Assembly (NCBI GenBank): GCA_916613615.1 | Contig: OU744724.1 | Location: 31,579,452-31,643,451, forward strand | Direction of reading: 5' to 3' | DNA from: Steromphala cineraria | Lineage: Eukaryota; Mollusca; Gastropoda; Trochida; Trochidae | DNA: 64,000 nucleotides | In this document: positions 36,786 through 47,482 of the stretch, in pieces | How positions within the stretch are numbered: the first letter of the stretch is position 1 | Layout: every line of letters starts with the position of its first letter | Notes under the pieces: generated by a model | Databases searched by the model: none | What the model saw: the letters and a program-made list of their open reading frames with translations, nothing else | Told to the model about the DNA's origin: nothing | Translations under genes and position numbers: made by a program

Positions 36786-37734
36786 GTACTAAATAAACGA
36801 TCGTTGTGATCAGGTGATCGTGCATGTGATGTTCACAATTTTCGTGCATCAAGTGGATGGCAAAAATATTTGAAATTATAGAAAGATTTGTTTTTTTTAT
36901 CTATTTGTCATTTTGCAATATTTTCCATTGCAAAGTCCTTGGGTTGGTAATATAGAATATCAAGATTTATAATTTGCAAGTCAATTAGCTTCAAAATATT
37001 TTTCATTACCAATAAGATACCAGTTGCCATGTGATTTCATTTCTCTACCAGAATAATTTGAAATAATGACAAAAATTTGAAAACATTAAATTACAGTGAA
37101 ATAATTGAATGGGGAATAGAAAAATTAGAAAAATTATGTAAACACTGTTCCGATCCAAATATTTTCAACGATTGTTTTGTTAAATAGGCCTTTTATCTGA
37201 AGAAAATTATTTCAAGGAAACTTTAATGTTAACAATAATGTTTCCTACCTGTTTATGATCAAAATTAGGAAAATTGAGTAGATTACTTGAAAATAACGGC
37301 TTAAGTTATGTAAAGCAATTCGCCCGAGGTTCGGACAGTTTTGGACAGTAACACTCTATTTGCTCGTGTACACACAGATATGATACATTCAGATACACAC
37401 AGATATGATATGAAAATTATTCTGTCAAATGAGTTGGCTGATTGTTTCTCTCTGTTTCCTTAGGAATTGTAGTAGAATATATTTATTTTTCAATTCCCTA
37501 TAAAGAAAATGTATAAGTGTCCGAATCATGGTCAAAACTGTCCGAACCAAGCTTAAGGTCATTTTCATACATTTCGAAAATCCTTATACTCTAACTCACT
37601 TCTATATTCACTTTTTAATTGCAACTATTTATTGGAGTTTTATTGTATAGTAGTTTCTCTCTAAAAACAAATCAAGCATATGATCATTTGGCGCTTCCTA
37701 TATTTCCTTAGCTTTGTGCATGGAAACATTTACA

Positions 37735-38250
37735 TGTAAACAAATATTTCGCTAATTTTTCCTCCATGAATCGGTTAAAAGCCCCTGTCCAAAAAAGCAT
37801 GTCGGGAAATAGGCCCGGTAATAAAATGTTTCTCATAAGAAATATTTATCAAGACACTCTTAAAGACAGATTGAAAAGAAACATTTTGAAACAAATGACT
37901 TGCAGATATTACACTTATAACTGTGTCAGCGTCTAATCAAAAGTGTCCGAAGTTCGGGCGACTTCGGGTGGTGTCCGAACCTCTGTCAGTTTGCCCTACA
38001 TGAAAACAAATATTTCGCCAATTGCATCCATGAACCGGTTTATTGTCCCTGTCCGAATAAGTAAGTCGGGGAAAAAGGTACGATAATAAAATGTTCATCA
38101 AGAGAAATATATATTGAGACAGATTGCAAAGAAACATTTTGAAACAAATGATATGTAGATATTGCACGAATAACTGCGCCATTCTAATCAAAAGTGTCCG
38201 AAGCTCGGGCGACTTCGGGTTTTGCTCGAACCTCTGTCAGTTTGCCCTAT
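37735..38250. repeat. ~255-bp duplication inside the THAP element
   Basis: 37,735-37,995 and 38,000-38,250 share aaacaaatatttcgc, gaaacattttgaaacaaatga, atcaaaagtgtccgaag, cgggcgacttcgggt and gaacctctgtcagtttgccc. Diverged by roughly 20%. Confidence 0.9.
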
Positions 38251-38321
38251 ACGTTTGACAATAAAAATTACTTCTCAGCATAGTCGCCGTTTAGTCGGAC
38301 TAGCCGCCGCCCGTAGAGATT

Positions 38322-38375
38322 GTGACGTCATAGATGAAGCGTGACGTCAAAGCATTGTTTATTACGTGACGTCAC
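38322..38375. promoter_or_regulatory. Three CRE-type palindromes TGACGTCA
   Basis: Exact TGACGTCA at 38,323, 38,342 and 38,367. This is the binding site of CREB/ATF bZIP factors. It lies inside a transposon remnant with no gene nearby, so function is unproven. Confidence 0.5.
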
Positions 38376-38457
38376 AATGAAAAAATGATATTTTTCCCTA
38401 GGGCAACATATGAAAAATATGAACCTCGATATGACTGCCCTCGTAGGTAATATATAG

Positions 38458-38616
38458 AGACTATTTCATTGTTTTTGCCGAATATCATTTCTATCTCATC
38501 GAGTGGAGTGAGAAAGTGATATTTTCACGAGTGGCGCAGCCACGAGTGAAAATGACACTTTCTCACTTCACGAGATAAGATAGAAATGATATTCGGCAAA
38601 AACAATGAATTAGTCT
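38458..38616. repeat. 159-bp near-perfect palindrome
   Basis: Arms read gactatttcattgtttttgc and cgaatatcatttctatctc outward from both ends and meet at the centre near cgagtggcgcagccacgagtg. A foldback (palindromic) element or cruciform-prone sequence. Confidence 0.9.
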
Positions 38617-39174
38617 ATTTATTATATAATTTTTAGATCATAAAACAGAGTTGTCAGACATCGGAAGGCAAAGTTTTGCTCTATGATGAATGACAGTCTA
38701 GCAACTCAATTTATCCTTTCTCGGTAAAAAAAAAGTTCGATAGAAATAACTCGATATTTAATCGGAAATAATTTTATAAAAAATATATAATTAGTGAATG
38801 TTAAATGATATCAGATCCACTATATGTTTTTGTTTATTACTAGGTGAAACAAAGGCTCCTTATATATTTTGGAAAGTCAGTTTTGACGCGAACGGATACA
38901 ATAAGTGAAGCGCTATGTCGGTAATTAATATGTCGTAGATTTATTTTGCAATAAAATGAACAATTATTATCTACAGCAACAAGATATGAACCTCGGGTGG
39001 CTTTTTTATATCGAAGGATACATTGGCACTGCAAACTGAAAACAGTTACATACCGAAAACATCCTAAAGAGTAGTTTTTCTTCGATCCTAACCAACGCCG
39101 TGACGCGAGGCAAGCGTTCGATTTCCTCAAAGGGAGATAATCGTGTTTCAAAGGGAGGTAATAGGTTCGGTCCT

Positions 39175-39290
39175 ACTTTTCTCACCGCAGTGAAAATATG
39201 GATTATATTTTCACTGCAGTGAAAATATGACTTTCTACTGCTTTTCTTTAAATATAGATTATATTTTCACTGTATAACCCTATATTTCAT
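39175..39290. repeat. Small gaaaatata/tattttcactg repeat cluster
   Basis: Alternating gcagtgaaaatatg and tatattttcactg form short local palindromes. Confidence 0.7.
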
Positions 39291-39899
39291 TGCTAATTAT
39301 ATAATAAATATTTCTATAAGACCCTAACCAAAAACAAATCTTTGAAAAATAAATTAATTCTATATTTTTAGAGGATTGGGTGTCTTTGAAATCAAAAATC
39401 TTTTTAATTAAAATTTTTATTTTGAAAATTCAAATTGCATGATGTTATTTAAACTTTGTTTTATCTAAATACCAAGTTTGGTTTATTTTGGTTGGTTATT
39501 GAAAATGACTGATTATGCCTAGTAATAATTTTGATCCATGCTTGAGTTATCATTAGCTATACAATTTCTAAAAAAAATAATTAAAATGTTGAATGACCAA
39601 GTAAAAGCTGAACAGATTTTAAATTTGCCTTACAAGAAATCGTTTCATGTGAAATATATAACATAGAAATAGGGCATATTAAAATGAACTAGATCTACAC
39701 GAACACTCGAGTATGTAGACCACTGTATGACCACGAATTAAAACTTAAATCAAATTCTAAACCCTAAATCGTATTGTGGGCATTAATAAATTTGATTACG
39801 TTACGTTGGTCATGTGCACGAAAACCAAATCAAGGCATTGAAGGATTTTTTAGCGATCTTTCCTTCAAGATCGTGAATGTACCCCTCAAGATAGAAAAG

Positions 39900-40010
39900 A
39901 ATAACCCTTCACCCGCTTTCATTTGGGTATATTACTGTCGGTTTCCGACCATTTGTCGACATAATCTTGTGTAAGAAGCGGAAGACCGCGAAGACTCTTA
40001 TTCCACACCA
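39900..40010 (-). pseudogene. Decayed ORF at the right end of the THAP element
   Basis: On minus, starting at about 40,005, it reads MVWNKSLRGLPLLTQDYVDK with WSETDSNIPK, then a TGA. The same frame continues KRVKGYSFLS with further stops. It points inward from the right inverted repeat, converging with the THAP exon. The pattern recalls the start of nuclease-type transposon ORFs, but I cannot assign a family. Confidence 0.45.
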
Positions 40011-40095
40011 TTGCGGACTATGGGCGACGTCAAAGCGCTTGCGTTCCTAGCCTCGCTTTCGATCCAACATGGCCGCCGCGTGAATATGGTGTATT

Positions 40096-40810
40096 GTTAT
40101 GTTCAAGCGAATTAAACCTTTTGGAAATCAGATGAATTTTGGATAAAAAATCTTAATCTTGAACAAAATTTTATAAAAATATTTAAAAAGAGAAAGATTA
40201 TTCTGAGACCAATTAAGAATTTCGTACAAGAAGTATTTGTCACAAATTTGACATGTCCCCTAGCACAATCACAAAAACAGTTCAAATCATAGACCAAGAA
40301 GAAAATAGGTCAGTGAAGTCTGATACTAAATCTATAAAGATATGAAGTCTGATACTAAATCTTTAAAGATTTGATGTGAGGTAAGGTCACAATATCAATT
40401 GGTATCTGGCTACTCGTCCATTAAAGTCTGATTCCAAATTTGGAGACTTTTGGTGTAGAGGTTCATTAGATATCACACATTTCTAAAAACTGGCAAAAGT
40501 CTTGTAGTGACCTTGAAATTGAGGTCATGGTCACCAAAATCATCTGGTGTCTGCATATTCGCCATATGAAGACTAATACCAAATTTGAAAAACTTTAGGT
40601 GAAGCAGTTTAGGAGAAATCTGGGAAATAACAGTGACCTTGAATGTAACCGCTTTAAAAAACCTGGATCTACCACTGATGTATACTCTTTTGTACTCAAA
40701 GGAAGAAAATAAGCTCTGAAGGATGACACATATATGTCAACCTTTAGCTATGTTGATAAGCAAATTAACAGATTATATTGGCTTTCACTATCAAGGTTTA
40801 AAAGTCTTAA
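40096..40810. other. Short repeats only
   Basis: A 28-bp direct repeat gaagtctgatactaaatct occurs at 40,316-40,373. Sequence at 40,390-40,650 (gtcaccaaaat, taccaaatttgaaaaactt) looks like a diverged relative of the arrays at 23.5 and 52 kb. Confidence 0.55.
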
Positions 40811-40960
40811 GCATGTTTTTTAGTATGTTCCCGTTTGGTCTCAGTCTAAAGCATGTTTTTTTAGTATGTTCCCCTTCGGTGTCAGTCTAAAGCATGTTTT
40901 TTTAGTATGTTCCCCTTCGGTCTCAGTCTAAAGCATGTTTTTTTAGTATGTTCCCCTTCT
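40808..40960. repeat. 40-41-bp tandem repeat, four units
   Basis: The unit is gcatgtttttttagtatgtt plus ccccttcggtctcagtctaaa; starts at 40,811, 40,851, 40,892 and 40,933. Confidence 0.95.
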
Positions 40961-42987
40961 GTCATTTATTCATTTTTATCTTGTCGATAGGATCTTCTAA
41001 CATGTCTTGATACAGAAGTCTGATTTGATTTGAGATAAAGATTTTGTAATATACTGATGCAAATTAGTTCAAGAGTGATTGTTTGTGCTGTATTTCAGCA
41101 ACTAGCAAATTCACATTTTTGTTTGTAAAGAATGAGATTTTGAACATCAGGTACTTCAGTGTTAAAGGATTACCTAAAATCTTGTTGATAAAAGAAAAAA
41201 GAATTCTTTTAAGGAATCATACCATTAATTATGGATAAGATATGTACATAATGCAATTGTATAAAAGAAACTTCAAGACAGTCATATTATGATTTAGTTT
41301 TGTTCGATTTTGATGATGTTAAAATGAAACGATATTACGAAATTAATTTTATCATATAAAATATTTGAAAAATGGATGGCATCCCTCTAGTATAAATATA
41401 ATTTTGGTGATCTTGGACTAGTGAATTTGCTAGTTGCTGAAAAACAAAAGTATTTTTGCTTACAGAAGAAAAATAATCTTAGGTCAAGTACCAAACTTGT
41501 AGAAAAAGAGACAAAAGCTGAAGCAAGGAAAAGCAGATTAACATGTAATAAATGGGAAGTGACCAAAACAATAGGTGTAACATTCCACTGGTCATTGGAG
41601 CAGATAGCCCTTGTCCATGCTGTCTGTACTCAGTTGGTTTACTCAAACTCACTGTGACAATATATATACTTGTCTTTCCACATCTATATACGTACTTCTA
41701 TCATATACCAGAGACTATTCCATTGTAATGTGTTAATTCCTGTAATTTGAACACTCAGATTGATTTGTTTCTTATCACGTAGCAGGGAATATGTAATCTC
41801 TACTTTTGATGTAACATCAGTGAGGTTTTTGTAAAATGACAAAAACACTGCATTACTGATTCATATGATCCTTTTCAGAAAAGTGCACTACCTGAAATTT
41901 TAACTTGGCTTTTTTTAATCTTTAAAATGCTAAAATTTATTTCACTGCATTACTGATGATTCACATGATCCTCTACAGGATATTGAAGGCGGTTGGTATG
42001 ATCACCAGATACTTATACCAAGCTTCCTTGAATATTAAAAATGACATAAACATATGACAGAACTGTAAATTTGTTGAATTAGAAGATGAATAGTTGCGTT
42101 TGTAAAATTTCCGGGATTCATTGTTATTCAACACCTACAAATCTAGTTTAAAACCGAGGATGTTAACCCACATATAAGTCATGCTACAGTAAAGTTTTAA
42201 GCACAAATTTCACAAAAGCAGGTAAATGAAATAAGTGGCATTTCACTGAATGTCTCAAGTCAATCTTTCTATTATTTAAATTCTTCTGGGGGATAAAATT
42301 GATGTAAGTATTATTGTAGAAAGAGTAGACACAAGAGAATGTAGGTCTAGACTGGCAGAATGATACATCACTTCTAGCTGTATCAGATGACTTGTACCAT
42401 CTGTTGTGACACCAAGGTGTTGACACCTGTATCTTTAAGGGACAGTTCTATCAGGATAATTTTAGCCTTAGCTAAACTTATATGGACATTACAGTTTTCA
42501 ATCATGTATGACATTTATGCATGATCCTGACATAAATTACTTAGAAATCACTACAACTAAATATTCATAATATCCTAACTTCATAGGTTTATAAGAACAC
42601 TTTGTAGACTCTTTCAGTGTTTCAATATTAAAAAAATGTGTTTTCAGAGATATACATTACAATGTACAGGGGTTCTCAAAGGCTTCATTATAATGACAAA
42701 TTTACTTTCTGGTTGTCTTTGTTTTCATTCATTGCTTATGTCAAGGAATAGTTTGATCCAAAGAAACGGAGGGATACACTGCTTATAAAGACATTCACGA
42801 TTCAGGTTAGACTTATATTCAGTCTCAGAAAAATATTAATTCTCAAAAATAGTCATTTTATTAAATATAAGAAAGGCGCATCAGAGACTTGGAACTTTCA
42901 GTAGTTCACTGATCTAGACTTGCTTTTATGGAGGTTTTGTTAGGTGAAAATAATGTTAACTACAGTCTGAGTGCAAGATTTGCTTCA
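40961..42987. other. No recognised gene
   Basis: A single end of the 2.7-kb MITE family lies at 42,432-42,470 (tttaagggacagttctatca). ORFs at 41,421-41,657 and 42,184-42,426 are unrecognised. Confidence 0.5.
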
Positions 42988-43652
42988 GGTGTGAGTGCAA
43001 TCTAGTTAAAACTAGCTGTAATGTTATCGTCCCCTAAGTCAATCAATCTTTATTCAATACTGAAAGGCCACAGGCCTATAGTACATTTTATAAGAATACA
43101 AAATACAAAAATATATGGCAATCATGTCATGACAATCATAACATATCTAACATTGGGATTTCCTAATGTTCGTGGCATGGTATAGAAACATTGCAAGATT
43201 TGTTATTACATCATACTTATTACATTTCATTAAGGATGAAAATTTCTCTAAAGAGGGAAGTCTAAGTCCTCATGTTACATCTAGCTACTAGCCCACCTGG
43301 TCCGTGTCACGCATGCGCAGAAATCAACAAATGGAATGAGAACTGGCTGATCTCTTTGAATCAGGTGTCGTAAGATTTATATTGCATTTTACACATTATG
43401 AGCATAAATATCAATAATTTACTGTATGACTTATTGAAAATAAACATTACAGCTAGTTTTAACTAGATTGACCGATTCTAACAGCTTGTATTAACTAGAT
43501 TGTCCGATTCAAAGGGATCAGCCAGTTCTCATTCTATTGGCTGATTTCCGCGCATGTGTGACACGGACCAGGTGGGTTAGTAGCTAGATGTAACGTGAGG
43601 ACTTAGGGGACATATACATTACAGCTAGTTTTAACTAGATTGGGTGTGAGTG
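42988..43652. mobile_element. Palindromic MULE-like element with 10-bp target duplication
   Basis: The element (42,998-43,642) begins CAATCTAGTTAAAACTAGCT and ends with its inverse. Both arms continue as cccctaagtcctca, tagctactarcccacctggt and the cgcatgcgcagaaatcarcc region, making a long foldback. It is flanked by identical ggtgtgagtg at 42,988-42,997 and 43,643-43,652. Long inverted arms and a 9-11-bp duplication are typical of Mutator-like elements. A LINE tail is nested in the left arm. Confidence 0.9.
43041..43261 (-). mobile_element. LINE 3'-end fragment nested in the palindromic element
   Basis: A 221-bp insert is flanked by ctaagtc at 43,034-43,040 and 43,262-43,268 and interrupts an arm that is continuous in the 50.8-kb copy. 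On minus it ends ggcctttcagtattgaataaagattgatt, carrying an AATAAAG signal. A 5'-truncated non-LTR insertion. Confidence 0.85.
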
Positions 43653-46600
43653 CTACATCTTCTGAAGAGTCCCCTATACTGTACTCAGAGAAAGATAGAT
43701 ATCTGAATCAAGTGCCTGTGAAGTGTACAGATATATAAAGATTTATAGCATCCCTTACAGATGAGTAATAAGATTGAGAATAAAGAACAATGCTATCGGT
43801 CTACAGTGTATGTATGTACAACCTGGAACAAAGCTTGGTTACTGTTTGAACAAATAGATAGGAGAGAGGGTTGAGAGAGGAGTTTAGTTTAACATTTCTC
43901 CGGGTCAAGATGATTTATGACTTGTAAGTTCAAAGGGATCCCATACAAGTTATACACAAATGGTTTACTGAAGAATGGAATTGAGCTGATAAACTTTCAT
44001 ATAGAGAACATGCTACAACTCCTTTAAATATGTTGCTGGTTATATAGAAATTTTGTCTGAAACAAAATCAAGGGGGAGGGTTAAATTAGATTCACCTCTG
44101 AGTTTCTCAAATCAGCCACTTCTCTAAGAATGTGCCAGATTACAATGATAAATGCTGACAGTTTGTTTTTAATTTGTACCCTAAATAACAACAAAACTAA
44201 TTGTACTTAACAGCACAACAGGAATAGGATTGAGTCTCCCAAGAAAACATTCTTTTAACCCAAAACAGATTTCTTTGCATATCTATAAGATAATACCTTT
44301 ATGAATTGCAGCTTTCAAAATGAGTCTGTGAATTTTGGGCATTTCAGCGAAAAAAATTACATAAACAAATTCATTTGAAAATGAAGTAAATAACCAAATT
44401 ATCCTGAAATTATGTGAACATAATAATAATAAATAAAAGAAACAAATTCATTTTGCGAACAAAAACAATGAAAAAATGCTTGAAAGTTTACGTGATGTAT
44501 CAAATCTAAACCATGGGGGTGTTGACAGCAACAAAATTAATATCAACACTATATGAAACCAGACTGTTTATATAAGGTTTGATTACAAACACGGCAGGTG
44601 AGTCACATTGACTCATGGGTAGGGGTCAGAGGTCAACTGACATGTGCAGGAGGAGAATGTGAGACAATGCTTGGTGCATTCCACTTCTGACAACTGATCA
44701 GACCTATAGTCATGATTGCATTATTATTTTATAATAACATAAAATGTTCTACTTTCAAGGAAAACTTGTTTTCAAATTTATGATGACATTATTGTAAATT
44801 ATACGATTGGTTTGTTATTCTGTAATTTTTATTGTTTTATTCAAAATATTTCTTTGCAACACATATTTTTAGTTTCTATTGTTTTTATTAAATGTGAAGT
44901 TTAATGATTTACTTATTCTAAAGTTTAATTTATTTTGGACAATTCAAGTTGAAAAAAACTTTTTCAATTTATTGAAGCCTAAGTATTTTAGACAATCTAA
45001 TTCAATCACTGACTATGTTTCATTTTTGTTTAAGATCTAGCTTGCTCAAGTATACCTTTTCAAATAAAATATAGTTTTTAAAATCCTCTGAATTACGGTA
45101 TGTGACCAGGTATAAGGCGAGAATTTGATACCAGAAATTAGGGGTCAAAGAGGGGGTCGGCCTATACCCAGGATATGATGCAGATGAAAATCAAGAGGCT
45201 ATAAGCACAAGTATCTGTCAGCCGAGTGAGTTAGGGAGTTAGCGAACAGGAAGCAACATGCACAATCATCGTGGTCATTTCTATATTGAACTTATAAAAT
45301 AAAAATACTGTTGTCTTGTTGTTGTTTTTAATGAAAACTTATCAAAGAGAAGATGAAAAATATATATTGATATATTAATATGAAATATTCAAACAACCTT
45401 CATGTACTGTTAGATTCTGGCAGATGTGGCTTCACTCACATCCACGATCGGAAATTGAAACTCAAATTTCACAATATTACCAAAATTATCACTTCAGAAA
45501 ACTTGTTGTCCATATTAGTGGTTAAATAAGACATATTTCCAAACTTATTTATCATATTTTATCGAAATTCAATCAAAGCTTTGTCAAAGATACATTTGTG
45601 AAAGCACAACGTTTTACAATACTTTGAATCTCAATCGTAATTTCGTGACCTGAATTACGGTACCTGAATAACACTTAACTAGTTCTAAGTAATTTGACAT
45701 ACATCACACAAATAGTTTGAAATAAGAAATAAGATTTATCAAAAAGTATTAAACATTACGATAGAGAAAGGAAGTAAAAAGTGTAACTGAAATAAAAAGG
45801 CAAAATTGCTTTTGACCAAAAAGGAACATTCTACTTTGTTTATTGTATCAATGCACATATAATTCAAATCTAAACTTAATGCTAAATATTCATGTTTGTA
45901 ACAGCAAATCTATTAAGATTTAGACATGTAAAGGGACATAACTCTATTTAAGAGACATAAAAAAGATGTAGAGAATATTTCTTTTGCCACTTCATAAGTT
46001 TTTTACTAAAATAAATTCTCTAACATATAAATACAAAATTAATTTGAGTAACTATTAAATTTTTCAAATTCTATGATTATAGATAACTTATTTTGTTAAA
46101 ATGCAGTAAGTTCATTAGTAAATTGCACTTGATAAACACTGCACATCTATCTTTATTAGTGTTTATATGAGGTATTGAGATCATCATGAAGTGCCATACA
46201 ACTGTTGGTTTAAGACATGCTGATCATCAAAACAAATCGATTTCACAATGTAAACGTCTCAATCACACATACCCCCAATGTGCATATTCTGAGGCTTTGT
46301 TGAATGCATTTTGAGGATCAAGACATTTTAAAAGCGGGGAGGTTGTTGTTGTTGGAAAATCTCAAGCAATGAGGCCTATAAAGCACATGCTCTGACCAAC
46401 AATGTTCCCCTTGTGAGCTATTGAGAACAATTCAGGCTTCCTACAAATAAAGCTAATGATCATACTTCCTATAACACATAACAGTGGTGACTAAACTATG
46501 ATGTTTGGTGTGAATACTGTTCAACAAGACACCTCTGTCAGACTCTGGACTAAATTGGCAGAGAGAGAACTTGTGATGTTTCCTCATAGATTCTAAACCC

Positions 46601-46673
46601 GTGTAATGTCATCATCATCATTGACCAATGAAACATAAAATTCATGAGCAACTTCTACTGCAAAGTGCATTTA
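43653..46673. other. No recognised gene; searched for the last VPS39 exon
   Basis: AT-rich. A 13-bp direct repeat ctgaattacggta lies near 45,088 and 45,650. No minus-strand exon encoding a CxxC...RYPNG...HYFC-like ending was found. Confidence 0.5.
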
Positions 46674-47245
46674 TTGCACTTATGACATGGTCGTAAAATC
46701 CATCTTATAGATCATAAATAGAGTGTACATCTTGTCAACATGTAATAATTTGAAGATGGTGTGTCACTGTAAAGCAAAGTTGTTTTTTTTTGCACTTATG
46801 ACTTGGTCTTAAAATCCATCTTATAGATCATAAATAGAGTGTACATCTTGTCAACATGTAATAATTTGAAGATGGTGTGTCACTGTAAAGCAAAGTTTTT
46901 TTTTTTTGCACTTATGACTTGGTCGTAAAATCCATCTTATAGATCATAAATAGAGTGTACATCTTGTCAACATGTAATAATTTGAAGATGGTGTGTCACT
47001 GTAAAGCAAAGTTTTTTTTTTTTGCACTTATGACTTGGTCGTAAAATCCATCTTATAGATCATAAATAGAGTGTACATCTTGTCAACATGTAATAATTTG
47101 AAGATGGTGTGTCACTGTAAAGCAAAGTTTTTTTTTTTTGCACTTATGACTTGGTCGTAAAATCCATCTTATAGATCATAAATAGAGTGTACATCTTGTC
47201 AACAAGTAATAATTTGAAGATGGTGTGTCACTGTAAAGCAAAGGT
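46674..47245. repeat. 116-bp tandem repeat, five units
   Basis: Units start (gcacttatgac) at 46,676, 46,792, 46,908, 47,024 and 47,140, with a run of T between units and almost no divergence. It lies about 100 bp downstream of the last VPS39 exon found. Confidence 0.97.
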
Positions 47246-47347
47246 TTGTGCTAGTCATTTCTGCAATGCCTTCAGGTGTTGAATAGGACTTCGCACAAAA
47301 AGGTTGGCACTATACGACTCCAAGGACAATCAGAACCTGGGACCTAC

Positions 47348-47482
47348 CTGAAGGTTCTCGTTAAACAGCATGCTCTTGAGCACTTGGTTCGACCTGCGGT
47401 GAGCCGCCCGGTGTTCCATCACGTTCTCCAGGTATGTCAGAATGTCTCGCACTCTCGTCGTTGTCGGTAACAGCTCTAGCGC
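47348..47482 (-). CDS. VPS39: VPS39 exon 23, last one found
   Basis: Encodes ALELLPTTTRVRDILTYLEN and RRSNQVLKSMLFNENLQ. Acceptor gtacag, donor CAG|GTAGGT. The donor shows that at least one more exon is needed for the C-terminal CxxC part of Vps39_2; no candidate was recognised at lower coordinates. Confidence 0.96.

Larger units (their letters stand above)
36563..40095. mobile_element. 3.5-kb DNA transposon remnant with ~54-bp terminal inverted repeats
   Basis: The left end (36,563-36,619) and right end (40,095 down to about 40,041) are inverted copies: AATACACCTTATTCACGCG against AATACACCATATTCACGCG, then CGAAAGCGAGGCTAGGAACG in both. Just inside the left end is a broken THAP-domain exon. 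Just inside the right end, on minus, is a decayed ORF. The interior has a 250-bp duplication, three CRE palindromes and a 159-bp palindrome. THAP domains are typical of P-, Kolobok- and ISL2EU-type transposases. TA is possible at both borders as the target duplication. Confidence 0.75.

Noticed and set aside
36557..36796. 79-codon ORF in another frame over the THAP exon
   Set aside because: The THAP signature lies in the other two frames; this frame has no similarity.
45088..45663. Element flanked by ctgaattacggta direct repeats
   Set aside because: Only the 13-bp repeats support it; no inverted ends or second copy were seen in the window.
47276..47470. Plus-strand ORF of 64 codons
   Set aside because: Antisense shadow of VPS39 exon 23.
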